A stretch of DNA of 34,417 nt from Bruticola sp004554425 (GTDB lineage: Bacteria; Vulcanimicrobiota; Xenobia; Xenobiales; Xenobiaceae): contig CATXCY010000030.1 of the NCBI GenBank assembly GCA_958366945.1, forward strand, positions 1 through 34,417, written 5' to 3'. The notes under the pieces are model-generated. The model worked only from the letters and a program-made list of their open reading frames with translations. It ran no database searches and had not been told where the DNA came from. Below are positions 25,829-33,892 of this stretch, one piece after another. How positions within the stretch are numbered: the stretch's first letter is position 1; each line of letters begins with the position of its first letter. The translations under genes were made by a program, and so were the position numbers.

Positions 25829-27466
25829 TTAGAACTTGCCACCCAATAGGGCCAGCAATACGCCTGCAGCTACAGCGGAGCCAATAACGCCGGAAACGTT
25901 AGGTCCCATAGCGTGCATGAGCAAGAAGTTGCGGGGATTGGTTTCTAAACCGACTTTATTAACTACACGAGCAGCCATAGGTACAGCGGAAACACCAGCA
26001 GCGCCGATTAAGGGGTTGATAGGATCTTTACTGCATTTGTTCATAAGCTTGCCTAAAAGTACGCCGGAAGCGGTACCTACGCAGAAAGCGATAAGACCTA
26101 AAAGCAAGATGCCCAAAGTTTCGGGAGTGAGGAACTTATCGGCAGCTAATTTAGAACCGACGGCGGTACCTAACATGATGGTAACGATGTTGCACAGAGC
26201 GTTTTGCATAGTATCGGACAATCTGTTGACAACACCACATTCACGGGCCAAGTTACCAAACATCAGAGCGCCCATAAGAGGAGCGGCCGAAGGCAACAAG
26301 AGAGCGCAGAGTAAGAGCACTACCAAGGGGAAGACGATCTTTTCTGCTTTGGAAACGGGGCGCAATTGACGCATAACGATATTGCGCTCGGACTCGGTCG
26401 TGAGGGCCTTCATGATAGGAGGCTGGATAATGGGCACCAAAGCCATATAAGAGTAAGCTGCTACAGCGATGGAACCGAGTAAATCAGGTGATAGTCTGCT
26501 GGTAAGGAAGATAGCCGTGGGGCCGTCAGCTCCTCCAATAATACCAATAGAAGCGGCATCTTTAAGATTGAACTGAATGAAAGGTACGCACTGGGAAAGT
26601 ACCAAGGCACCAATCAGAGCGAAGAAGATACCAAATTGAGCAGCGCCGCCCAAGAGAGCTGTACGCGGGTTGGCAATTAGAGGGCCAAAGTCGGTCATAG
26701 CACCTACGCCCATGAAGATGAGCAGAGGGAAGAGACCAGTTTCGATACCGGCATTGTAAATTACATGCAAGAAACCGCCTGGTTCGGCGATACCAGCGTT
26801 GGGAATATTGGAAAGTAAACCGCCCATACCGATAGGCAGAAGCAGCAAGGGCTCAAATTCTTTGACTATAGCCAAATAAATGAGCAATAAGCTGACGCAA
26901 ATCATAATGAGCATCTTGAAGCCTTCAGCTGTAGCGAAAGCGGAAAGACCGGTAGATTCCCAAATGATTTTGGCACTTTCAGAAGCGGATTTTACTTCGG
27001 TAGCGTCTTTAGCAGCGGCCGCAGGAGCGTTTTCTTCTACTTCAATAACGGTAGCTTCTACCTCAGGCTGAGCAGCTGGAGCAGACTCTTGCACTTGGGC
27101 GTCGCCAGGATTGGCAACAGCTTCCGGTTTAGAAGCAGCGCCGTCTTCTTGAGCAGCGTCAGTCTGACTAGGAGCGGCTACTTCGTCATTATGAGCATTT
27201 GCTGTTGCTTCTTGAACAGTAGCAGTGTCTTCAACTTGAACAGTCTCTTCAGGAGGAACAGGTTGAGAACCGTCCTGAGGATAGACGGAAACGTCTACGC
27301 TTTCAGTTTCGGTAGGCGCGGCGCTAGGCTGAGCCGTTTGGGGAGCTGGGCTCTGAGCATATACGGGAGAATGCAAAGCCAGCAGTAGGGTAACTGCTAA
27401 CAAAACTTGCAAAAGCTTACCCATATAAGCCAATTTGTTGGCGTGGGAATTACTTTTTGAATGCAT
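25829..27466 (-). CDS. oadB: Na+-translocating decarboxylase beta subunit with long N-terminal extension
   Basis: OadB is the membrane subunit that decarboxylates the carboxybiotin on OadA and pumps Na+ out. The domain (about 170-545) has about ten membrane helices and the signature GIIGGADGPTAIF, whose Asp is essential for Na+ coupling in the family, plus SPDLLGSIAVAAYSYMALVP and NVSGVIGSAVAAG. Unusually, it is preceded by a signal-peptide-like segment (cleavage near VYAQS) and about 130 residues rich in Ala, Pro, Glu and Gln. An ATG at 27484 also opens the frame inside oadA, but ATG 27466 is preferred because GTGAGG lies 5 nt upstream; it starts 7 nt after the oadA stop. It is last in oadGAB and is followed by a terminator. 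Confidence 0.93.
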   Translation of the reverse strand: MHSKSNSHANKLAYMGKLLQVLLAVTLLLALHSPVYAQSPAPQTAQPSAAPTETESVDVSVYPQDGSQPVPPEETVQVEDTATVQEATANAHNDEVAAPSQTDAAQEDGAASKPEAVANPGDAQVQESAPAAQPEVEATVIEVEENAPAAAAKDATEVKSASESAKIIWESTGLSAFATAEGFKMLIMICVSLLLIYLAIVKEFEPLLLLPIGMGGLLSNIPNAGIAEPGGFLHVIYNAGIETGLFPLLIFMGVGAMTDFGPLIANPRTALLGGAAQFGIFFALIGALVLSQCVPFIQFNLKDAASIGIIGGADGPTAIFLTSRLSPDLLGSIAVAAYSYMALVPIIQPPIMKALTTESERNIVMRQLRPVSKAEKIVFPLVVLLLCALLLPSAAPLMGALMFGNLARECGVVNRLSDTMQNALCNIVTIMLGTAVGSKLAADKFLTPETLGILLLGLIAFCVGTASGVLLGKLMNKCSKDPINPLIGAAGVSAVPMAARVVNKVGLETNPRNFLLMHAMGPNVSGVIGSAVAAGVLLALLGGKF

Positions 27467-27473
27467 CTTTACC

Positions 27474-29375
27474 TCACTCGACATAGGCTACGATAGAGTC
27501 TGCAGTAATGAGATCGCCGGGCTCTACTTCGATGGATTTTACGGTACCGGCATAGTCGGACTTAATTTCCATTTCCATTTTCATGGCTTCGATGATCAGC
27601 AGGGTTTCGTCTTTTTTAACTTGAGTGCCAGGGCCAGCAATAATACGAATTACAGTGCCGGGCAAAGGAGAGGTAATAGCTTTGGTCGAGCCGGAAGCGG
27701 CAGGAGCGGCAGCAGGAGCTGCAGCAGGAGCAGCAGCGGCGGCGGCAGGAGCAGCAGTGGCGGCGGCAGGAGCAGCAGTGGCAGCGGCGGCAGGAGCAGC
27801 GGCACCGGCTTCTTGGACGGTGTAACCGTAATCTTTACCATTTACTAAGACGCGACCGTTTTGTACGGTGACATCATAAGCGCTACCTTGTAAGTTGATC
27901 TTGAGATGCTCAGGCACTTTAGCCAAAGCCACGGCGGGAGCGGCAGCAGGAGCGGGAGCGGCTTTCTTCTCTTCTTTGTAGCGCACGTTGACGTGGCCTT
28001 TGCCCTTGAGGAAGAAGATGCCTTTTTCAGCGCAAGCGGAGACGATGAAGAGATTCTCTTCGGTAAGAGGTAAGTTGTTATCAACCAACTTCTTCTTAAT
28101 AGTAGAGACTTTCTTGCTTTCGTCGGCGTCGTTGATTTCCAAGACGGGGCGAGTATTGATGGGCAAGCCGAGTTGCTCGGAAGCCAACTTTTGCAATTCC
28201 GGATCGGGAGCAATAGGAGTTTTGCCAAAGTAGCCAAGTAACATGCGGCCGTAACCGTCGGTAATCTTTTTCCAAGGGCCGTTTTTAACGTTGCTGTAAG
28301 CTTGCTGAATGTAGAACTGAGAAACGGGAGTTACGGAAGTTCCGAAACCGCCTCTGCGGACGCATTCGCTCATAGCTTCGACTAATTTGGGGAAGAGATG
28401 GAGCTCGTTGTTATCGCGCATCATCTGAGTATTGGCAGTTAAAGCACCACCAGGTACGGGGCTCCAAGGAATGATGGGCAAGACGGCCTGGCTTTCGGGA
28501 GGCAATAAGTACTTGCTCATGCACTCTTGGCTAATACGCTCAGCTTCACGTACTTTGTCGATATCGACGTCGAGAGCATATTCGGTGCCGCGGAAATTGT
28601 GCCACATAGTTAAAATGTCGGGCTGAGAGGTACCGCCAGACATGGGCTGGATGGACAAGTCGATAGCGTTGGCGCCGGCTTCGATAGCGGCCATATAACC
28701 GGTAATGCAACCGTCGGCAGTGCAGTGAGAGTGGAAGTCGATATAAGCATCGGAACCTAAGATAGCACGGGCTCTCTTAATGGTTTCATGCACGACGCGG
28801 GGAGGAGTAGTTCCACTGGCGTCTTTAAAGCAAATGCTGTCAAAGGTAATTCCGGCGGCTAAAATTTTGCGCAGGATGCCTTCATAAAAATCGGGGGTGT
28901 GAGCACCGGTAAGCCCCGGAGGCAAACCCATCATAGTGATGGTAACTTGGTGCTTTAATCCGGCTTCGACGATGCAACGTCCACTGTATATTAAGTTCTC
29001 CACGTCGTTTAAAGCGTCAAAGTTACGGACGGTAGTTACGCCGTGTTTTTTGAACAGCTGGGCGTGCAATTTAATAAAATCGCTGCACTGGCTGGTGAGG
29101 CCTACTACGTTGACGCCGCGGGCCAAAGTTTGCAAATTGATATCCGGACCCATCAAGGTGCGTATTTCGTCCATGGCAGTGAACGGATTTTCGTTGCAAT
29201 AAAAAACTTTGGATTGGAAAATAGCGCCGCCGCCGTGCTCAAACCACTTGATGCCGGCGTCTTTGCAAGCTTCCATGGCGGGCAAGAAGTCTTTATTTAA
29301 GACTCGAGCTCCGTAACAGGACTGGAAACCGTCGCGGAAGGCGGTACACATGAAATCGATAATTTTTTTACCCAT
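27474..29375 (-). CDS. oadA: Oxaloacetate decarboxylase alpha subunit (biotin carboxyltransferase), divergent
   Basis: OadA transfers CO2 from oxaloacetate to its own biotin. The 633-residue protein has a carboxyltransferase TIM barrel (about 1-300) with Asp15 in FRDGFQS, the lysine Lys184 in CFKDASG and the metal-binding His215/His217 in DFHSHCTAD. A conserved carboxylase domain (about 310-460), a long Ala/Pro linker (about 515-560) and a biotinyl domain ending with EAMKMEME (Lys599) follow. The barrel motifs differ from the usual LRDxxQS, KDMAG and HTH(Y)TSG, so the substrate is likely but not certainly oxaloacetate. AAGGAG lies 6 nt before the ATG. It follows oadG and precedes oadB on one transcript; BirA, encoded divergently upstream, would add the biotin. 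Confidence 0.9.
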   Translation of the reverse strand: MGKKIIDFMCTAFRDGFQSCYGARVLNKDFLPAMEACKDAGIKWFEHGGGAIFQSKVFYCNENPFTAMDEIRTLMGPDINLQTLARGVNVVGLTSQCSDFIKLHAQLFKKHGVTTVRNFDALNDVENLIYSGRCIVEAGLKHQVTITMMGLPPGLTGAHTPDFYEGILRKILAAGITFDSICFKDASGTTPPRVVHETIKRARAILGSDAYIDFHSHCTADGCITGYMAAIEAGANAIDLSIQPMSGGTSQPDILTMWHNFRGTEYALDVDIDKVREAERISQECMSKYLLPPESQAVLPIIPWSPVPGGALTANTQMMRDNNELHLFPKLVEAMSECVRRGGFGTSVTPVSQFYIQQAYSNVKNGPWKKITDGYGRMLLGYFGKTPIAPDPELQKLASEQLGLPINTRPVLEINDADESKKVSTIKKKLVDNNLPLTEENLFIVSACAEKGIFFLKGKGHVNVRYKEEKKAAPAPAAAPAVALAKVPEHLKINLQGSAYDVTVQNGRVLVNGKDYGYTVQEAGAAAPAAAATAAPAAATAAPAAAAAAPAAAPAAAPAASGSTKAITSPLPGTVIRIIAGPGTQVKKDETLLIIEAMKMEMEIKSDYAGTVKSIEVEPGDLITADSIVAYVE

Positions 29376-29421
29376 ATCTACTCCTTGAGGGCGTTGCTAA
29401 AAAAAGGGCTAAATTTTTGCT

Positions 29422-29691
29422 CTATCTTACGGGAAGGCCAAACTCACGCTGAGCTATAGCGATAACGGCGGCAATCTTATCATTGTCGGAAACCGTTTCG
29501 ACCGCAGCAGCTTTAGCGGCAGCAGAAGGTGCAACTACAGGCTTGGCAGGCTTTTTAGGCACAGCGGCAGGCTCTGGAGCATACTTACGTACCAATCCGC
29601 TGGTCCATCCGGTGATGCAGACCAAAAGGATTAAGAATAAGAATACCACGAGCACACCGATAACTGTTACGATTAGACCTTGAACTATCAT
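29422..29691 (-). CDS. oadG: Oxaloacetate decarboxylase gamma subunit
   Basis: OadG anchors OadA to OadB in the membrane. The 89-residue product is typical of the family: MIVQGLIVTVIGVLVVFLFL starts one membrane helix, followed by a Pro/Ala-rich linker (PEPAAVPKKPAKPVVAPS) and a C-terminal amphipathic segment NDKIAAVIAIAQREFG that contacts OadA. The frame is open to 29811, but the 40 extra residues show no family resemblance, so ATG 29691 is used. GTGAG is the closest ribosome-binding-like sequence; a better GAAAGGAAG (29729-29737) lies 37 nt upstream behind a hairpin. It is first in oadG-oadA-oadB, 46 nt before oadA. Confidence 0.85.
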   Translation of the reverse strand: MIVQGLIVTVIGVLVVFLFLILLVCITGWTSGLVRKYAPEPAAVPKKPAKPVVAPSAAAKAAAVETVSDNDKIAAVIAIAQREFGLPVR

Positions 29692-29797
29692 AAACTCACA
29701 AAATCGGGCAAAGCTCAAACTCACCCGACTTCCTTTCGGTAAATTCCTCTGCGGGGTTTTAGGTAAAATTGAATAAATCCTGCTCAATAGGTGATTC

Positions 29798-29825
29798 TTG
29801 ATAAGTGCCAAAGGACAGATAAATA
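29798..29825 (+). promoter_or_regulatory. Candidate promoter of birA
   Basis: TTGATA (29798-29803) and TAAATA (29820-29825) are separated by 16 nt, with the start codon 25 nt further on. It fits a housekeeping-type promoter in the divergent oadG/birA region. No repeated operator is obvious. Confidence 0.4.
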
Positions 29826-29850
29826 AGAGTTTTGATTAAGGAGCAGCTTT

Positions 29851-30693
29851 GTGAAGATTGAAATTTTGCCTATTATAGATTCAACCAACTCAGAAATGAA
29901 AAGGAGAGCTCAAAAGGTCAAGCTTGAAAGTGAATTTGTACTTATGGCCAACGAGCAAACTCATGGGCGCGGTCGCGGTGAGCGCACTTGGAATTGTCGT
30001 TCGGGAGAGAGCTTGGCGGCCAGCTACTGGATTGAATTGAGTGCTCAAGAAGGGGTGGGCTTTAAGTGGGCTTCGTCTTTACCTTTAATTGTTGGTTTGG
30101 CAATGGTAAAAGCTGCTCAAAAGCGTTTAATTAGTTTGGGACGTAATAAAGAAGAATTGAGCAAAATAGGCTTAAAATGGCCCAACGACGTGCTTGTTAA
30201 AGGTCAAGGCAAACTAGCCGGCATTCTCTGTGAATTGGTGCATAACCGTTTTAATTTTGGAATCGTTGCCGGTATTGGTGTAAATTTGCAAGATAGTGAA
30301 GGTGCGCTGCACAATTTACCGCGCCCAGCATCTGTATGGTCGGAAGTATTTCAGGATAATTGGAAGGCTAAAGAAGCTTGCGAAGACATAGGTTGCGAGC
30401 TGTTTAACTTAGTAAAACGTTTAGCGGTCGATGGTTTCACCGCTCTAGCTGGAGAGTGGTACGATCATTGTTTGCATAAAGAATTAGATACTGCTGTCAT
30501 AGTAGGCTTATCTCCTAAAGACTCCGATTTTAATGAAGGAAGCGTTTGCTTCGGAGATAAGGCTTCAAATGTGTCTGCTACTCAGGGCCTAAAGGTTGGC
30601 AAAACTGTCGGTTTAGGTGAACATGGCGAACTTTTACTCCTCTCTGGTGAAGGTCAAATAGTTACAATTACTATTGGCGATGTGTCATTTTAG
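29851..30693 (+). CDS. birA: Biotin-protein ligase (biotin-[acetyl-CoA-carboxylase] ligase)
   Basis: BirA activates biotin as biotinyl-AMP and attaches it to a carrier lysine. The 280-residue protein has the ligase core: IIDSTNSEMKRR, the biotin-binding GRGRG loop (39-43, in HGRGRGERTW), KWPNDVLVKGQGKLAGILCE with the catalytic Lys, and VAGIGVNL. It lacks the N-terminal winged helix of the E. coli BirA repressor, so it is a type I ligase without DNA-binding function. It starts at GTG with AAGGAG 8 nt upstream. Its position, divergent from the biotin-dependent oadGAB operon, fits with OadA as its substrate. A C-terminal SH3-like domain is present (about 235-280). Confidence 0.95.
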   Translation: MKIEILPIIDSTNSEMKRRAQKVKLESEFVLMANEQTHGRGRGERTWNCRSGESLAASYWIELSAQEGVGFKWASSLPLIVGLAMVKAAQKRLISLGRNKEELSKIGLKWPNDVLVKGQGKLAGILCELVHNRFNFGIVAGIGVNLQDSEGALHNLPRPASVWSEVFQDNWKAKEACEDIGCELFNLVKRLAVDGFTALAGEWYDHCLHKELDTAVIVGLSPKDSDFNEGSVCFGDKASNVSATQGLKVGKTVGLGEHGELLLLSGEGQIVTITIGDVSF

Positions 30694-30715
30694 TGAATTT
30701 GCACCTTAGCTTTAA

Positions 30716-30748
30716 TTTTTAGCTTTCACTCAAAACTAAAGCTAAAAA
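30716..30748. repeat. Inverted repeat downstream of birA
   Basis: TTTTTAGCTTT (30716-30726) pairs with AAAGCTAAAAA (30738-30748) in an 11-bp stem over an 11-nt loop. No T-run follows on the plus strand, so it is not a standard intrinsic terminator; it may weakly terminate birA or stabilise its mRNA end. Confidence 0.4.
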
Positions 30749-30782
30749 GACCTTGCATCAGCAGGCAGGGGTTGCTTTCAGT

Positions 30783-30788
30783 TATAAT
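30783..30788 (+). promoter_or_regulatory. Candidate -10 element for the HTH/coiled-coil gene
   Basis: A perfect TATAAT lies 50 nt before the ATG at 30839. I see no good -35 at 16-18 nt, so the call is tentative. Confidence 0.35.
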
Positions 30789-30817
30789 AATATTGTGACA
30801 AGATCATTTTTTTATTG

Positions 30818-30837
30818 AAGTGAGGAAAAGATCACTT
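30818..30837 (+). promoter_or_regulatory. Hairpin or palindrome overlapping the ribosome-binding site of the 30839 gene
   Basis: AAGTGA (30818-30823) pairs with TCACTT (30832-30837) around the purine-rich loop GGAAAAGA, so that GAGGA straddles stem and loop, immediately before the ATG. As RNA it could expose or sequester the Shine-Dalgarno sequence; as DNA it could be an operator for the encoded HTH protein. Confidence 0.35.
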
Positions 30838-30838
30838 T

Positions 30839-31987
30839 ATGGCCAGAGCTGAAAGAATTACTTTGCAAGAGGCGTCCGAATTAAGCGGCGTGTCCATTCC
30901 TACTATTTATAGGCGCATTAGAAGTGGTGAATTGCGAGGAGCTATTTGTATTGACGCTGGTGGCAAACATTGGGAGCTTTTTAAGAGCGATTTGCCTAAG
31001 CTGACGTTAAAACGTAAAAAGCGATCCACCGAAGCTCTGCCTGCCGTTCCAGTTGCTCAAGAGATAAGCTTAACAAGTATAGAAGAGGCTGCGCCGACAA
31101 CTGAACTTCCTGCTGTTGATACAATTGTAACTGAGTCTGAACTATTGGCAGAGCCTCAGACGGATACTGGCGCCAATAACATGGTAGAATTTTCAACATT
31201 CCACAAATTATCAGTTGAAAATGAAGTATTAAAAGCTCGTTGCGCCGATTTGGAAGACAGACTGAAACATTTGCGCGAAGAGCTAGACTCGGCTAAAGAT
31301 GATGCCTCCTACTGGCGCGGCCGCTGGGAAGAGATCAGTCTCAATTTTGAAGCTTTGCGCAAAATGTTGGAAGATAAAAATAGTGAAGATCAGGAGCTTA
31401 TTTGGGAATTGCGCGGCCAAGTAGCCGATTTGCAAGACGAGCGCTTAGAGAATGAACAAGCTGCTCCAGCTGAAGTTGCTAAAGTGGAAGAATATAGCGT
31501 GCCTAATGTAGAAGAAGAGCAAATTCAACTGGATAGTTTCCCTACAGCTACTTATCAAGCTTTCGAAGATGAACCTAGAACAACTGCGGAAATTTTGTAC
31601 GATCCCAATATTACCAATATTGATAAGTCCGTCAATTTAACTCCGGAAGCAGAGGCACACGAAGAAATTTACCCTGAACCAGATTTCGGAGATATTAGCT
31701 CTTCTAGCTTAACTTCAGCTGACGACATAAATCCTGTGAATGCTTACAACGAGGTCTCGACCGATCTTGTCGCTCAAGAAGCTATTTCCGATAGCGAAAC
31801 TGCTGAAAAAGAAAGAAGCTTGCCCACTGATAACGGTGAACAAGCTGAAGAAGAAAACGAAAATCGCGAAGATTCGGGCAGCAAATTAGCTTCTTTTTCG
31901 ATAGCTAGAAATATAAAATTTAGTATGCGCCACCCTAAGGGACGTCAAGGCAAGAGAGGCAGAAAGCGCATTCCTCCCTTGCGCTAG
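30839..31987 (+). CDS. HTH (MerR/excisionase-like) DNA-binding protein with coiled coil and basic tail
   Basis: The 382-residue protein begins with an excisionase/MerR-like helix-turn-helix (about 6-50; TLQEASELSGVSIPTIYRRIRSGEL followed by a wing-like KHWELFKSDLP). A Pro/Glu/Thr-rich linker leads to a coiled coil (about 125-205; VENEVLKARCADLEDRLKHL), a long acidic, probably disordered region (about 205-350), and a strongly basic C-terminus (RHPKGRQGKRGRKR, about 363-376). I do not recognise the full protein. DNA binding at one or both ends and oligomerisation by the coiled coil are inferred; a chromosome-organising or regulatory role would fit. The ATG follows a GAGGA inside a small palindrome, which allows autoregulation. 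Confidence 0.7.
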   Translation: MARAERITLQEASELSGVSIPTIYRRIRSGELRGAICIDAGGKHWELFKSDLPKLTLKRKKRSTEALPAVPVAQEISLTSIEEAAPTTELPAVDTIVTESELLAEPQTDTGANNMVEFSTFHKLSVENEVLKARCADLEDRLKHLREELDSAKDDASYWRGRWEEISLNFEALRKMLEDKNSEDQELIWELRGQVADLQDERLENEQAAPAEVAKVEEYSVPNVEEEQIQLDSFPTATYQAFEDEPRTTAEILYDPNITNIDKSVNLTPEAEAHEEIYPEPDFGDISSSSLTSADDINPVNAYNEVSTDLVAQEAISDSETAEKERSLPTDNGEQAEEENENREDSGSKLASFSIARNIKFSMRHPKGRQGKRGRKRIPPLR

Positions 31988-32002
31988 TATCAGCATTCTA
32001 GA

Positions 32003-33871
32003 CTAATTGGCTTCAAGCAAAGATTCCGCTTTAGTTTTAAGTTTTTGCCAGTCTTCTGGCTTTATAAAACCGGCGTCTTTAAGCTTTTCGGCTTGAGCTA
32101 GAGAAGCTGAGACGTCGTTTTTTTGTTGCAAATGAGCTTGGCATAAAGGCAAATATCGGTATATTACCGCCTGCTCTGCATTTAAGGAATCTTCAACTAG
32201 ATCTATAAAAGCTTTGGCCGCTTCTTGATAATTTTGAGTTTCGAAATAACCCAATCCTAAGTTTATTTTGGCTTCTCGGTTGTGTGGATTTATTTCTAAA
32301 ACTTGTTGCCAAGCCGCTACCGCTTCCGAAAATTTGTTTTGTCTAGCCAAGACTATGCCTAAATTTGTACGAGTATCTTCATCTTGCGGATCTAAATTTA
32401 ATGAAGCTTGGAAAGCGGCGGCCGCATTATTTAATTGCTCTAAGGCTGTATAGACCAGGCCTTTATTGTTATAAGCATATTTGCTCTCTGGACGCAGATC
32501 CAAAGCTTTGTCTAAAGCCATGATAGCTTCCGTCAGTTTGCCCAAACTAAGATAAGCTAAACCCAGGTTGTTATAAGCGTCGGCGTCTTTGTTGTCTAAT
32601 TCAACCGCTTGACAATAAGCTTGCACAGCTTTGTCTACTTGTCCCAAGTGGGCATAGCATTGCCCCAAATTGAGCCAAGCTGCCTTATTGTGCGGATTGA
32701 GTTTGAGCAATTCCTGATAATGTAAGGCTGCTCCGGCGTCGTCATGTTGCTTAGACATGGCTAGTCCCAAATTGTTGTGAGCCAATTCGTCATCAGGCTT
32801 AATAGTCAAAACTAGATGTAAAATTGAAATAGCTTCAGATAAATTACCGCAGCGCAACAAGCAAAGCCCCAAATTGTTTATGGCAGTAGTATTTTGACGA
32901 TCCAAAAGATAAGCTTGACGCAACTCTTTTTCGGCATTTTCAAAGTCGTTTAAAGCCATAAAAGCACGACCAAGATTACCATGAAGATAGGGATCGTTAG
33001 GCGATAAATTTAAAGCTTGTTTATAAAACTTAATAGCCTCATCCCAATGGCGCAATTGAGCTAAAGTTCTACCTAAATTATGATAACTTTTAGCGTCTTG
33101 CGGATTGGCTTGTATAGCCTGACGGAAATAATCTTCGGCTTTTTCGAGTTGGCCTTCCTGACTGTATATTTTTCCCAGAGAATTGAGAGCAAAACCATTT
33201 TGGGGCTTAATCTTCAAGGCTGCTTGGAAAAAATGTTTAGCTTCTTCGTTGTTGCCTATTTGCTCGCAAAGGTAAGCCAAGTTATTTAAAGAGTGGATAT
33301 CATTTTGATCCAACTTTATGGCTGCTCGGAACTCTTTTTCAGCTTCGCTCAATTGGCCAGAGCGCATAAGTAAAAGTCCCAAGTTGTTATGGGCGTATTT
33401 GTTATCGTCTAGAGCGATGGCCTTTTCGTAAGCAGTTTTGGCTTCGTTTATTTTTCCTACGTTGGCATACAGTATGCCCATATTGTAATAAATTTCGCCG
33501 CAATCGTCTTTAATGGCAATAGCTTTTTGCCAAGTATCCAGTGCCTGAGCAAAATCGCCCAATTTTGAATAAATCAACCCCATATTATTTAAAGACAAAT
33601 AATCTTGAGGATTTTGCTCAACCAGCAGACGGTATTGCTCCAAGGCCCTCTCATTGTTGCCAAGATCCAAATATATAGCGCCCAAATAGTTTAATACCTG
33701 AGCGTCTAAAGGAGATACTTGAGCGGCTCTCTCCCAATACAAAAGCGCTTCGCTCTCTTTTGAATCTTCGTAAAGAAACACGCCGATTTTTTTGAGCAAT
33801 TCCAAATCGGTAGGCTTTTTAGCTAAGCTTTCCTTTAATTTATCCAGATCGGGGAGCGTCTGAGAGGACAT
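32003..33871 (-). CDS. TPR protein with about 16-17 repeats
   Basis: The 622-residue protein consists almost wholly of 34-residue tetratricopeptide repeats running from about residue 24 to 600; units follow the canonical NNLGLxYxxxGxxxEAxxxYxxAIxLxP pattern, and I count 16 clear ones plus one degenerate. It has no signal peptide or membrane helix, so it is likely cytoplasmic and forms a long superhelical scaffold for partner proteins. The N-terminus (MSSQTLPDLDKLKESL) and the C-terminus (DWQKLKTKAESLLEAN) are short caps. AAGGAG lies 8 nt before the ATG. The preceding gene on the same strand stops 21 nt upstream, so the two are probably one operon. The partner may be the secretin-like product of that gene. 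Confidence 0.9.
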   Translation of the reverse strand: MSSQTLPDLDKLKESLAKKPTDLELLKKIGVFLYEDSKESEALLYWERAAQVSPLDAQVLNYLGAIYLDLGNNERALEQYRLLVEQNPQDYLSLNNMGLIYSKLGDFAQALDTWQKAIAIKDDCGEIYYNMGILYANVGKINEAKTAYEKAIALDDNKYAHNNLGLLLMRSGQLSEAEKEFRAAIKLDQNDIHSLNNLAYLCEQIGNNEEAKHFFQAALKIKPQNGFALNSLGKIYSQEGQLEKAEDYFRQAIQANPQDAKSYHNLGRTLAQLRHWDEAIKFYKQALNLSPNDPYLHGNLGRAFMALNDFENAEKELRQAYLLDRQNTTAINNLGLCLLRCGNLSEAISILHLVLTIKPDDELAHNNLGLAMSKQHDDAGAALHYQELLKLNPHNKAAWLNLGQCYAHLGQVDKAVQAYCQAVELDNKDADAYNNLGLAYLSLGKLTEAIMALDKALDLRPESKYAYNNKGLVYTALEQLNNAAAAFQASLNLDPQDEDTRTNLGIVLARQNKFSEAVAAWQQVLEINPHNREAKINLGLGYFETQNYQEAAKAFIDLVEDSLNAEQAVIYRYLPLCQAHLQQKNDVSASLAQAEKLKDAGFIKPEDWQKLKTKAESLLEAN

Positions 33872-33892
33872 ATCGGAGACTCCTTTTTTTAC

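Noticed and set aside
27467..27484. oadB start at ATG 27484, overlapping oadA
   Set aside because: There is no ribosome-binding site before it; ATG 27466 has GTGAGG 5 nt upstream.
27435..27848. Plus-strand open frames rich in Gly, Ser or Ala opposite the OadA linker
   Set aside because: They are complements of the low-complexity Ala/Pro linker of oadA and have no start signals or family resemblance.
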